Shown piece by piece: positions 21,379-32,279 of a DNA stretch of 64,000 bases. The notes below the pieces were generated by a model. That model was not told the DNA's origin. It saw only the letters and a program-made list of their open reading frames with translations, and did not search any database. Each line of letters begins with the position of its first letter. Position 1 is the stretch's first letter. A program made the position numbers and the translations under genes. Origin of the DNA: Anisodus tanguticus (Eukaryota > Streptophyta > Magnoliopsida > Solanales > Solanaceae); NCBI GenBank assembly GCA_034509755.1, contig CM067543.1, positions 13,144,954 to 13,208,953 of the forward strand, read 5' to 3'.

Positions 21379-21478
21379 ATGAAGATTTTTTTTTCGTGAT
21401 TGACATTGTTGCTAACTACAAGTTCAATACCATGTGGAAGACAAACTGATGGGCATAGGGATGGCAAATGTGATGGGG
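21379..21478 (+). pseudogene. Hevein-like peptide relic (unit 1)
   Basis: ATGAAG, a T-run, then TTGTTGCTAACTAC, then TGTGGAAGACAA align in order with the start codon, the LLLTT signal-peptide end and the first-cysteine motif CGRQ of the intact genes. Frame is broken by the T-run and a TGA. After a GGGCATAGGG stretch the similarity fades, so cysteines 2-8 are lost. A sister relic is at 60538-60638. Confidence 0.65.
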
Positions 21479-21649
21479 CGGAGTACGTGAATTCTTATTG
21501 GCGATATTGCCCTAGAAAGTTAGTAATGGTAGATTGATGAATAGGGATTTCTGGATGAAATTGATTAATTTTATGGATTTAAAACCTTTGGATAACAGGT
21601 AAAGTAATTTTTCCATAAAACTAGTTTTAATTTCGCTGGTTCGCGGTTG

Positions 21650-23298
21650 GCTTTTGGATTAACTTTTTGGCCGGATAATTTTTATATTAACATGGGTGTC
21701 TACGAACTCGTATGCTTATATATAATTACGTATTTGAACAGATTGGGAAAGTTCAGAGGCTTTAAGGAAGGGCAAGAACATATTGTAAGCTATGATCTCC
21801 GATTCTAAGGCAAGTTGAGACATTTATTGACTCTATATGAGATGTATTGTTGGTAATTGACTAACATCAAGGGAAATGGGTTTAAAAGGAGGTTCCAGAC
21901 TTGTGAGGTGACGAGCACATTTACAGGTACAGGTGCTATGTTACGAGTAGTTGTTAAAATATGCCACTCAATAGTTATAATTTAAGAATGTCAAACCATG
22001 TGGGCATTAGTGATAGTTGATCCTTTTGATTTGATTGCCTAGGTGCATAATGACTCTCTTGATTTGATTGCTATTCGTATACATCACTTCGGAATCCTAG
22101 TTTAATGATGAAAATGAATTACTTTAAGCCTTTCTTATATACTACATAATTACTTATTGTGTGCATGTTACATTCATGCTTTCATATGATATCTCATGCA
22201 TATTCACTTGATGATACATATGGTGATGCACAATGGAAATAGTTTCGGTTGGAGCGATGGGATTGATAATCGAATTGACTTAGTACCCGATGGAAAATAG
22301 TTTTGGGTGAATGTATGGACTTCGCGAGTCCATCATGGGTCACGCCTAACCATTAACGAAGTATGTGTAATCGTGTTTTGCATTTAGCCCTTTGCGTTGC
22401 ATATCATATCATCCGTATTGACTTCGTCTTTAATTTTCATGATTTGAAATACTGGGATTGCTTTAGGATTAACTGTTCTTTCTGTTGATTTTCATATATG
22501 GTTAAGTTGTGGAACATTATTGGATACCTATTTATCGGATTATTACATTTATGTCATCATTAAGTAACAAATCATAAAGAGTAGGAGTAAGAATTTGGAA
22601 GACCAACCGTCGTCATCGCTTCAATTTAGGGTCAGTCGACGATGCTACTAAGTACATATTATTTTTCCGAACTCACTCTATATGACTTGTTGCACCCTTT
22701 TGTGTGCAGAGTCTATTCCAAGCACCAGTGGAGCGCGTGGAGTCGCCGATTGTTGATGCTACTACATGGAGTTACCGAGGTGAGCTGCTTGGCCGATCCA
22801 CGTCACCAGACTCCCTCTATTTTTATTTATGATTTTGCCTTTTTATTTTAGGACAGTTGCACTTGTTTATTCCAAATCTGTATTTGTAAATTTTGTAGCT
22901 CTTGTACTTATAACACCAGGTTTTGGATTGTTTTGTATTCTCTCTGTCCCAATTTATATGACACACTTTTCTTTTTATTAGTCAGTCTAAAAAAGAATGA
23001 TACATTTTTTTATTTGGCAACAATTTAACTTTAAACTTTTGACTTATTTTAGACCACAAGATTCAAAAATCTTCCTTTATTTCTTAAACTTCATGCCCAG
23101 TACAACTATATCATATAAATTGGGACGGACGGTGTAGTGTTTTTCATATTTTATGAGTATCAGGCTTAGTTTATGAAATCATTCTCTGTCTTACTTTACT
23201 TTTCCGCTTATTATTTGAATTACAGTTTTAGAATGATTTACCGTCTATCGAATTGGGTGTAGGTGACTTTATGACTTTTAAATTTTTGGATCGTGACA
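21650..23298. repeat. LTR-like non-coding block ending TCGTGACA
   Basis: Long non-coding block ending in TCGTGACA at 23291-23298. Its features include AAGGAAGGGCAAGA...GGCAAGTTGAGAC near the start and a GTGTGCAGAGTC...GAGTCGCCGATTG stretch near 22700. They resemble a Ty3/gypsy-type LTR, but this is recognition from general style only. A collinear copy spans 60640-62276. A MITE is embedded at 22938-23134. ORFs here are not conserved between the two copies. Confidence 0.4.
22938..23134. mobile_element. Stowaway-like MITE (unit 1)
   Basis: About 197 bp with inverted ends built on CTGTCCCAATTTATATGA and its complement, flanked by TA. The internal sequence is AT-rich and non-coding. Ends resemble the CTCCCTCCGTCCCA consensus of Stowaway (Tc1/mariner-derived) MITEs. 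The collinear copy at 61872-62113 carries an extra stretch of about 45 bases. Confidence 0.7.
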
Positions 23299-23324
23299 AA
23301 AATACTACGGCGTTGGGATGTTGT

Positions 23325-23358
23325 GGGGAGTGGGGGTTCGGGGATGGTGGGGGGTGGG
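23325..23358 (+). other. G-quadruplex-type motif (unit 1)
   Basis: Five runs of three or more G separated by 1-5 bases: GGGG, GGGGG, GGGG, GGGGGG and GGG. This matches the G3+N1-7 rule. It sits just after the end of the LTR-like block. An extended version is at 62304-62378 in unit 2. Confidence 0.6.
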
Positions 23359-23556
23359 ATGATCAAAGGATGGGGTTGCGACTTGGGTTGCTATTTGGTT
23401 GGTCATTTATGAAACTTGTTTTTCCTACTTTGATTAGGAAAATTATTTTTCATCAATTTTAAGGTAATTGCTTTCCTCTAGAAAATGCTTTTGAAAATAT
23501 TTTGACCAACCAAATTAGAAAAAAAGTAGAAGATTTCCTCTGCATCAAACACCCCT

Positions 23557-23680
23557 AATCATGGGATTCTCACATAGTAACACCGCAGAAGCTAGTGTTG
23601 TCCTTTTTGGGTTACAAATGTCATCGTAATGGATATGACAGAGTCCCTCATCACCACGGGAGGTGACAGCTGATTGATTA
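23557..23680 (+). pseudogene. RNase H-like (RVT_3) fragment, short
   Basis: Translation gives AEASVVLFGL followed by broken sequence, matching the start of the larger RNase H-like relic at 31700-32110. The common DNA runs from ATCATGGGATTCTCACATAG to CGTAATGGATATGACAG. It continues into a CCCTCATCACCACGGGAGGTGA stretch that is also seen at 36490. Confidence 0.5.
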
Positions 23681-23689
23681 AAAAAATAC

Positions 23690-24433
23690 TTTCTTTGTTT
23701 CAATTTAAATATTTTATTTGTCATTATAGTCTATTTTAATTTTTCTTTTATATTTGATAGCTCTCTAGTATTAATATTCAAGATATTTTGGTACATTGCA
23801 TATATATTTAGTTTAATAACATAAAATTCATGAGTCTCTTATTTTCTAATTATTACATGTCTAGTTAATCTACTTAAATTGAAGGATTAATAGATTACTA
23901 TTTACATGTATCTTTATGTGAAACAGATGATAGGTAATGATGTTCATACACCCGATCTTTTCACTAATTTTATTGGTGAATTCTTTTTATTATTCCTTTT
24001 TCCTTTATAAAATGTTTTCCCACCGACAAACTCATAACGCCTTCTTTATCTACAATTCTTATATCAATAACGCATCACCAATCTTTATCTCTTAACTCAC
24101 TTAGATATAACTTAGCATCACTTACCTGAATTAAAAGGTACAATACATATTCCACCAAATTTGGAACTCATAAAGCCTATAGAAATTCTAATGTAGTAAA
24201 TAAGAATTATTATAAATAACAATAACCCACTTTGAATTTAATTGAATTACAACAACAACATACACATTGAATTTAATTGAATTAATGAAATAAAATGTGA
24301 TATATGTTTAAATTAATGAGTTTAAACGTGAGGCTACCTTTTTTAAAAAAACGTGTAGCTACCTGTGGACAGAAAAATGCATATTATTTCATAACGTTTC
24401 CTTTCATTTTTATCCCATCCTTTTCGATTAATG
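23690..24433. other. Upstream region of damaged hevein-like copy C
   Basis: Non-coding. 23880-24430 is homologous to the upstream DNA of A and B. It jumps from the GATTAATGAACC stretch directly to CACTATGCATGC. The equivalent of about 15712-15997 is missing, including the conserved promoter block and TATA box. Confidence 0.65.
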
Positions 24434-24493
24434 AACCACTATGCATGCTTCTATTTCAATTCAAACCACTATGCATGCTTCTATTTCAATTCA
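24434..24493. repeat. 30-bp tandem duplication in the 5' leader of copy C
   Basis: AACCACTATGCATGCTTCTA, with the following TTTCAATTCA, occurs twice in direct tandem. The other hevein-like copies have it once. It lies where transcription would be expected to start. Confidence 0.85.
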
Positions 24494-24571
24494 AATCATA
24501 AGCAATTACTCATCTTAAGACAAAAAAAAAAAAAAAACAAGAAAGGAAAAAGAAGAAAAGGTAGGAAAACA

Positions 24572-24784
24572 ATGAAGTTTCATGTGGCTATTGTGATGAT
24601 TTTGGCCTTGCTGTTAACCATGGCAAGTGCACAACAATGTGGAAGACAAGCTGGAGGGCGTGCATGTGCCAATGGGCTGTGTTGTAGCACGACTCGGGCT
24701 TACTGTGGAATTGGTTGTCAGAGCAATTGCCGTCGTTATGCCACCAGCACCACCGGCGAAGGTGAAAATGTTAAAGGATGGTGA
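24572..24784 (+). pseudogene. Damaged hevein-like peptide gene, copy C
   Basis: Still an open frame of 70 codons with an intact signal peptide (1-20, ending ASA) and QQCGRQAGGRACANGLCC. An in-frame 18-base deletion has removed QYGFCG. Cysteine 5 and two of the aromatic chitin-contact residues are therefore gone, leaving seven cysteines. Near the end one extra A (GTTAAAGG for GTTAAGG) shifts the frame to VKGW and a stop, so the DEHKNNGGPN tail is lost. With the promoter deletion upstream this is most likely a pseudogene. A secreted seven-cysteine variant cannot be excluded without expression data. The tail carries ATSTTGEGENVK, intermediate between the A and B types. Confidence 0.8.
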
Positions 24785-25769
24785 ACACAAGAATAATGGT
24801 GGTCCCAACTAATGAACGTATGGTACTTCTATATATGATGTGCCTTGTACTCCTAGACGTTATGTGTTATGGTTTAAGGCATTAAAAATAATAAGGTACA
24901 ACATGTGGTGTTATGCATTTAAAATAACTTAGTAATTTTAGAATAAAGTGAGAGTATTTTACTGGGAAAAGATTAATGTCATGTCTTGAACACTATATAT
25001 GTAATGCATTTATTTTCCTGGGATAATCTATGTGATATTTATTACTGTTGGTAATCTAAAAATGTCTGACAAGTATTAAAGTTATATCAGAACGACGAGG
25101 AATTTTGGTGCCTTAATATCGATATAGTTATAACCACATTTCAATTGAGCCACAATTACCGGCTCCATTATCATCTGATCACCAACTTCATGCATGTTTA
25201 TGTATTTTCATTCTTTTCCATTTTTCACTCTTTTTCCTGATAATTTCTATAGTTTTAACACGATACACAAATACTTAAGAAATGTTTGGTTAAAAGTAAG
25301 AGGTCGTGTTTGTCTTGTTGGTTGATTATTTTCGACACTGCATATTGTATAACAATAGTATGAAGGACACTTGGATGACTATACACGGAATACAATTTGA
25401 GCCTCCTTTGATCATTGATGTGCAGAAGGTTACAGTTGTTTGGTTTGGCATCCCAAATTTTACATGATACCCTATAAATATTACTATAAATAGTGTTGGC
25501 AAACGAGTAGATCGGGTAGGATATGAATATGTCAAAAATGGAATAGATAAAACGGATAAAATATATGATCCGCCCATAAGGCTAATATCGTTTGATTTCA
25601 TGTTTGTTGGATTAAGCTGACATTTGGTTTGGTCAAGAATAACACTAACGGTAGAACTGAAAATCTCTCATTTTTTTTAATCTTCTTGTAAACCTTCCGA
25701 ATAATGTTTTGGTTCTGAAAACTAAAGGCAATGATGACCTTGGGTTGTACTCATTCTGAAACCAAGTAG
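24785..25769. other. 3' flank of copy C
   Basis: Non-coding. Homologous to the 3' flanks of the other copies up to about 25300 (AATAAAG near 24942, GACGAGGAATTTTGG near 25095). Beyond that I see nothing recognisable before the copia LTR. Confidence 0.6.
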
Positions 25770-26260
25770 TGTTAAATATACATAATATACACACGATATA
25801 CATGTGTATATTATGTATATTGTTAGTCTCGGATTCCTCTTGTAAACCGTATATGGTGTAGATATTTAGGTAATATTGTAGTCTCCTAGTTTAGGTAATA
25901 TTATGGTGTAACTAGTATTGTACACTTACCATAATATTTGTATTACCATAATTGTATATTTAGTATCCAAGTAGAATAAGGTTTTAGGAGTAGAGTAGGA
26001 ATATGATTCTCCTATTATGGAAATATGTAACTTGTATATATAGCCTTTCAATAAATGAAAATAATCAAGGGATTATTTCTTTCATGGTATCAGAAGTCTA
26101 GGTCGTTTATTCCTCTCTCCACAATTCCGTCGACCTCTCCCTATTTCCGTCACTTTGACTCGATTTCCGAGCCTTCTTTCTCGGATTTCAAGCCCGACGG
26201 TACCTCATCTCTTCCCAAACTTATCTTCCCAATCCCTACATCACGTCTTGCATTGCGATT

Positions 26261-27300
26261 ATGGCTAAGAACACGTTTCACCTTGCCCTTACTATTTCTA
26301 ACATCAAGAATCACATCCCTATCATTCTTGAAATAGAAAACGTCCAATACGCGACGTGGGCCGAACTGTTCAAAGTTCACGCACGCTCGCATCAAGTCCT
26401 CCATCATATTATCCCCGCGGCTCCTACGGATACAGGGGTTCCCAAACCCGAGGATGATCCTAAGTTATGGACGACCATTAATGCTACCATTCTTCAGTGG
26501 ATTTACTCCACTATTTCTACTGATCTCTTGCAAACGATTATCGAACCGGACGCTACGGCGATGGCGGTATAGAATAGAATATGTGATATATTCCAAGATA
26601 ATCAAAATTCACGTGTTTTTACCCTGGAACAGGAATTCTCCCACGTCAACATGGAAAATTTTCCCAACGTTTCAGCATATTGCAAAAGGTTGAAAGAATT
26701 AGCGGACCAACTCCGCAACGTTGACGCGCCCGTTATAGATGATCGTTTGGTCTTTTAAATGGTTGCAGGCCTATCTGAGGCCTATAGTTGTGTTGGCACG
26801 ATTCTTCGTCAGAGCAGTCCTCTTCTATAATTTTATAAGGCTCGTTCTATGCTTGTGCTCGAAGAAGCCGGCTTGGCCAAGAGAGCGGCTACCGGTGCTA
26901 GTCCCGTAGTCATGATGACGTTCTCTCCAAATTCTCCAGGTCTTGTTGATAATTCTGGCCAAAACAGTGGGCACAGTGACGACAAAAATAGTCAAAAAAA
27001 TAATGGCAAAAATCGCGGGGGCAAACGCGGTGGTTCCGGTAATAGTGGCGGTAGACATCATCCTGGCAGTAGGCCCAGTCAGCCTGGTCCCAGCAGTGGA
27101 CCCCCTCACCATGGGGCTGGGTCGGTAACCCTTGGCCCAATAGTCCCTACGGTCAGCCATCAAATTGGGCCCAGATGCCACCACAGTTTTGGCCCGCTAT
27201 CAGTTTCCGCAACGACCCACTGTTTTTTCTCCAGCCCCAGCCCAACGCTACAGTGGCAGTTCCAGTCAGTAGGGAGGCACCTTTAGGCCCCACCTGGCCC
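26261..27300 (+). pseudogene. Copia gag of element 2
   Basis: Open from 26261: MAKNTFHLALTISNIKNHIP, then LQWIYSTISTDLLQTII, matching gag of element 1 over the UBN2-type region. Broken near 26570 and at TAA 26757-26759. From 26849 a frame continues as LEEAGLAKRAATG and then a Gly/Asn/Ser/Pro-rich tail. This retains the stretch that element 1 lost to its inverted insert. No CCHC knuckle is visible. Confidence 0.75.
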
Positions 27301-27341
27301 ATCATGCAGCAGGCTCCACACCTACCGACATTGAAGCCGCG

Positions 27342-28620
27342 ATGCACACGCTTGGAATAAATCATTCAGACCCAAATTGGTACATGGACATCGGCGCCAC
27401 TACTCACATGACGTCTGACTCAGGTACTCTCTCGTCTTATTCCAATTTGAGCAACAATCGTGGTATAATTGTTGGTAATGGTAATTCAATTCCAATTCAT
27501 GGGTATGGTCAGAAAATATTGTCTCCCCCTCATCCACCCCTTATTTTGAAAAATACCCTTAACGCTCCAAAATTGATTAAAAATTTGGTGTATGTCCGAA
27601 AATTCACCACTGATAATTCCGTGTCCATAGAATTTAATCCATTTGGTTTTTCTGTGAAGGATTCAAAATGGGGAGTCTTCTCATGAGGTGTGATAGTAGG
27701 GGTGATCTTTATCCTATCACGCCACGTTCCGGTCTTTCGAGTCACGCAATGCCATCCACTTTTACCGCTCTGGCTCCTTCCTTGTGGCATGCTCGTCTTG
27801 GTCATCCGGGAGCATCTATTTTGTTGTCATTAGATAAAAATAATTTTATTTCATGTAAGGGTACGAATAGTACTCCAAATTATCAGTATTGTTCTTTAGG
27901 AAAAATTGTTAGGTTGCCATTTGTAGGCTCAAATTCTCATACTTTAATGCCATTTGATATTATTCATAGCGACTTATGGACGTCTCCTGTTCTTAGTTCT
28001 TTGGGTCATCGATATTATGTTCTCTTTTTGGATGATTATTCTAAGTTTGTATGGACGTTTTCGATAGCGAAAAAATCTCAAGTTTTTTCCGTCTTCTTAA
28101 AATTTAGAGCATTCATTAGAACCAAATTTGAATGAGAAATCAAAAATATTTAGTGTGATAATGGCAAAGAATATGACAATGGGGTGTTTCGGGAATTCTG
28201 TGCTAATAATGTGATCAATCTTCATTTTTCTTGTCCTCATACGTCTTCACAAAATAGGAAAGCCAAACGTAAAATTCGTTCCATAAATAACATTGTCCAA
28301 ACTCTATTAATTCACGCTTCCATACCCCCATATTTTTGGCATCATGCTTTTCAAATGGCTACATATGTCCTTAACATAATTCCTTCCAAAGGTCTGACAT
28401 ATTCTTCCCCCTTCAAATTTTATATAATAAGACTCCTTCTTATTCTCATCTTCGGGTCTTTGGGTGCTTGTCTTATCCGTTATTCCCGTCCACCACAATT
28501 AACAAACTTCAGGCCCGGTCTACTCCGTGTGTGTTTTTGGGTTTTCCGTCTAATCATCGTGGTTACAAATGCTTTGATTTATTCTCCAATAAAATCATCA
28601 TTAATCGCCATGTAATTTTT
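27342..28620 (+). pseudogene. Protease and integrase of copia element 2
   Basis: Protease NWYMDIGATTHMTSDSG, with the active site changed from DTG to DIG. GAG-pre-integrase SLWHARLGHPGAS lies in 27668-28135. The integrase core is split: DIIHSDLWTS, then a TGA-type break near 28133, a TAG where CDNG is expected, and QNRKAKRK instead of NGKAERK. The catalytic set is therefore lost. Confidence 0.78.
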
Positions 28621-29079
28621 GATGAAACCCAATTTCCATTTGCTAAAGTTAATACTCTCGTGCCTAGTTCGTATAATTTTTTGGATAATAGTATATCCCC
28701 GTTTATTATTCACCATTTTTTGGACGTATCCCGCACCCAAAATTCTCCAACGGACCCACTGCCCAATAGTACTCCCCACACAGTGTCGTCTTCAAATCTG
28801 GGTCCAGCAGCTGGGCCATCCGTTCTACCCAGTTCTGGCCCAGTTCCGAGTACGGTTTTTGGGTCCAAGTATTGGCCCGCTTCCGGATTCGGTTCCGATT
28901 TGGGCCGCGCAGCCCACCGCCCGCCGGCCGGTCCGTCTCGAGACTCGAAAATTCCCAAAATCCACCCGCCTCTGCCCTGTGTCATAGACCAGTCACCCGT
29001 AGTCAACGGGAGATTTTTACACCAAAAAGATATTTTAATTTACATTCTAATGTTCTTAAATCATCCTTACCCCGTAATC

Positions 29080-30309
29080 ATGTGTCTGCATTAAATGACC
29101 CGAATTGGAAAATTGCTACGACCGATGAATATAATGCTCTTATTGATAATAAGACGTGGAGTTGGTGCCCCGTCCATCTGGTAATAATATTATTAGGTCT
29201 ATGTGGATTTTTGCTCATAAGGAAAATTCAGATGGGTCATTTGCCCAACATAAGGCGTGGCTTGTGGGCGATGGTAAGACTCAGCAGGTTGGTGTGGATT
29301 CTGGTGAGACGTTTAGTCCGATAGTCAAGCCGGCTACCATTCGCACTGTGCTCAGCTTAGCTCTTTCGAAAGCATGGCATATTCATCAGTTTGATGTGAA
29401 TAATGCTTTCCTATATGGTGATCTCAAGAAAACAGTCTATATGCATCAACCTTTGGGATTCAAGGATCCCAAACATCCTCATCATTTCTGTTTGTTGAAG
29501 AAGTCCTTATATGGGCTTAAGCAGTCTCTACGGGCCTGGTATACACGGTTTGCCGACTATGTTTCAAATATTGGGTTCACTCACAACAGTCGGATAATTC
29601 CTTGTTCATCTACCGTTGTGGTTCATCCTTGGCCTATATTATGTTATATGCCGATCATATTATTTTGACCGCCCCTTCTGATGCCTTACGCCAATCCATC
29701 ATGACAATGCTCAGCTCTGAGTTTGCTATGAAAGACTTGGGGCCCTTGAGTTACTTTTTGGGGATTGATGTCACTCGTCATGCAGATGGGTTGTTCTTAT
29801 CTCAACGGAAGTATGCAACTGAGATCATTGTGAGGGATAGGATGTCATCCTGTAAGTCTACTTCCACTCCAGTTGATACTAAGCCCAAGCTTAGTGTCGC
29901 GGCCGGCGTACCGTACGAGGATCCGACCCGCTATCGCAGTCTTGCAGGGGGCCTTCAATATCTTACATTGACGAGACCAGATATTACTTATGTTGTCCAG
30001 CAAGTGTGTTTGTTCATGCATTATCCCAGGATTGAGCACATGAATGCATTCAAACGCATCATTCGGTATATTTACGGTACACTTGACTACGGTTTGTATT
30101 TATATCCTTCCTTGACGTCCAAACTTGTCTCGTATATGGATGCTGATTGGGGTGGTTGTCCAGACACCAGACGGTCTACGTCTGGCTATTGTATGTTTCT
30201 TGGCAATAACCTGGTCTCATGGTCTGCAAAACGACAATCGACATTATCCCGATCCAGTGCCGAGGTCGAGTATCGAGGGATAGCTAATGTGGTCTCGGAA
30301 TCATTTAGG
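29080..30309 (+). pseudogene. Reverse transcriptase and RNase H of copia element 2
   Basis: 29156-29668 carries FDVNNAFLYGDL and SLYGLKQSLR. After a frameshift 29602-30312 carries IMLYADHIILTAPSD, where the catalytic YVDD has become YADH. RNase H text is DADWGGCPDTRRSTSGYC and SRSSAEVEYRGIAN, ending abruptly at VVSESFR. The frame then runs into LTR sequence and stops. Confidence 0.8.
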
Positions 30310-30529
30310 TAATTTTGTAGTCTCCTAGTTTAGGTAATATTATGGTGTAACTTGTATTGTACACTTACCATAAATATTTGTATTACCATAATTGTATATT
30401 TAGTATCCAAGTAGAATAAGGTTTTAGGAGTAGAATAGGAATAGGATTCTCCTATTATGGAAATATGTAACTTGTATATATAGCCTTTCAATCAATGAAA
30501 ATAATCAAAGGATTATTTCTTTCAAGTAG

Positions 30530-31080
30530 ATTCATTTTTTGTCCCATAAACCCTCACTATTATATATATCAAAATACGTCATAACATTAGATTTTTTTCC
30601 ATCTCGTTTGTCTTTAACGAATTCATCATCGAAAGATATGTCTTTCATTACAATAGTTATATGACATGTCAATTTTTTATCAGAAAACTACATCCTCGAG
30701 CTCGAGGTTTCAATTTCGTCACACTAATACTCCATTAACTTCAGCTTTAGTAATGACTAAATTGTCTTTGCTGACTAGCATTTGATGCTGGAGAATAACT
30801 AGATCTATTTTGACATTTTGGTACCTTTTTAGTTGAGTTTTACTTATTTTAAGGTTTTTTAGCCAGCCAGAGAGCATTTTCGTTCTTATAGTTAGGAGCT
30901 AAAATTATTTAAGTATTCATCTCAAACTATTTGAAGAAAAGTGCAATGAATGATTTTTCATCACTGCAAATATTTGGTGGGTTTAGTCAATATAAAGATT
31001 CAAACGGATTACACATTACATCTCACTAAATCTAATTGCCTAGATCAATTTAAGGAAGAAAGAAGTAAGCAAATATACAG
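30530..31080. other. Non-coding
   Basis: I see no gene, element end or repeat that I can name between the copia target duplication and the SINE-like sequence. Confidence 0.5.
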
Positions 31081-31082
31081 TC

Positions 31083-31265
31083 CCAGGGCATAGCAGGATG
31101 GCGAAGGAGGGGAACTTAAAATCCAGCTAGAGGCCTACAGCATGGGTTCAAACCCTGGTTGGAGCAATTTCTTATCTTCTGGGGTAGGACCTTGTATGTG
31201 ATATCAGTTGCTCTGTTCCTTGGAGTGGGCGGAGTGGGGGTTGTTGAGAAGAAGAAAAAGTAAAA
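31083..31265 (+). mobile_element. tRNA-derived SINE-like element
   Basis: Contains GGGTTCAAACCCTGG (31144-31158), a good pol III B box (GGTTCRANNCC). About 55 bases upstream is an A-box-like TAGCAGGATGGCGAAGG. The end is GTTGTTGAGAAGAAG and an A-rich tail near 31265. This is the layout of a plant SINE with a tRNA-like head. The target duplication was not resolved. The 31208 ORF starts within it and is spurious. Confidence 0.5.
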
Positions 31266-31689
31266 AAATTGTTAGGCTAGTTATAATGAAAATAGTGGAC
31301 CCACAAGTAACTATGGCATTCCATCTCAGGTTAACAAAAGTAACTATGTTTTGGTATGTCATGACCGTTAGTAATGTTTCTTTACTACTTACTACGTTAT
31401 TCTACGATTACTTTAATGTGATTATTCCCGATCCGTTGTTAGTCTCTTGCTGTTTTAAATTTTTTACCTTAATATTCAATAAATTGTTACTGAGAATTGC
31501 GTTTGCACTATTTTAGTCAACTTTTCAAATTTTTTACTAGTAAAGTTAATTTGTTTAAATTTTGTCTTATTTAGGTAAAAACTTCAAAAAACACAAAATA
31601 TACATGTAATATACATATAATATACATATCTTATACATCATTAGTGTATTGGATTTGTATATTTTGACTAATGTCCGTAATTAAATTTG

Positions 31690-32110
31690 CCCGACGGGAC
31701 AAAAAAAATCCCTAAGTCAATTGGGGCTGGGAGCATTTTAAGGGATCATAGAGGCAATTTAATCATGGGATTCTCACATAGTTTTGGGACATGATCTAGT
31801 AACTTGGCAGAAGCTAGTATTATCCTTTCTGGGTTACGGTGGTGTCATCGTAATGGATATGATAGGATTATCTTGGAATGTAATTCCAAACTAGTCATTG
31901 ATATACTAATTGATAACATGAGAGCTCCATGGAGCATGGACGACGTTAGTAAGGAGACTAAACAACTCATTCATCAATGGTGTTATTCTGGGATAGTGTT
32001 ACATGGAAGCTAATAATGTTGCAGATATTCTTATCAAATGGAGCACCCAGGCGGTATTTTGACTTCTGTTATCTTGACAAAATTCAGTTGCCTAATATTG
32101 AGGCATAAAA
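31690..32110 (+). pseudogene. RNase H-like (RVT_3) relic
   Basis: Translation reads SIGAGSILRDHRGNLIMGFSH, a stop, then AEASIILSGLRWCHRNGYDRIILECNSKLVI, and later REANNVADILIKWS. The order D/G-R-GN, AE-x-L, LE-DS-like and H/N-x-AD is the plant RVT_3 RNase H fold found in non-LTR retrotransposons and in degenerate copies of them. The active Asp is changed in ECNSK. Stops make it a relic. It shares DNA with 23557-23680 and 62545-62660. Confidence 0.6.
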
Positions 32111-32279
32111 CCATCAAAAAACACTTTGTAATTAGGTAATATTTTTGTAGCAGTTGTTGTCTATGCTTGCCAAGGTTGATGGTCTGTTTTCCCCTGCTTT
32201 GTATATCTTTTTGTTAGTCTAAAGTATGTGTTGTAAGTACTCTACTTTTGGGGATGCTTAGCATATTTAGGAGATTGTG

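Larger units (their letters stand above)
25770..30524 (+). mobile_element. Ty1/copia element 2 (family 1) with perfect AGTAG target duplication
   Basis: 5' LTR 25770-26084 (TGTTAAATATACATAAT...TTTCA), primer site TGGTATCAGAAGTC at 26085, and AGTAG on both sides (25765-25769 and 30525-30529). The 3' LTR is only partial: the RNase H frame passes straight into mid-LTR sequence at about 30306. The RNase H end, polypurine tract and LTR start are deleted. The same family as element 1 and the LTRs at 4239 and 54266. All frames carry stops or shifts; non-autonomous now. Confidence 0.9.

Noticed and set aside
26910..27365. Antisense ORFs over the gag tail of element 2
   Set aside because: Same explanation: repetitive Gly/Pro/Gln coding on the plus strand leaves the complementary frames open by chance.
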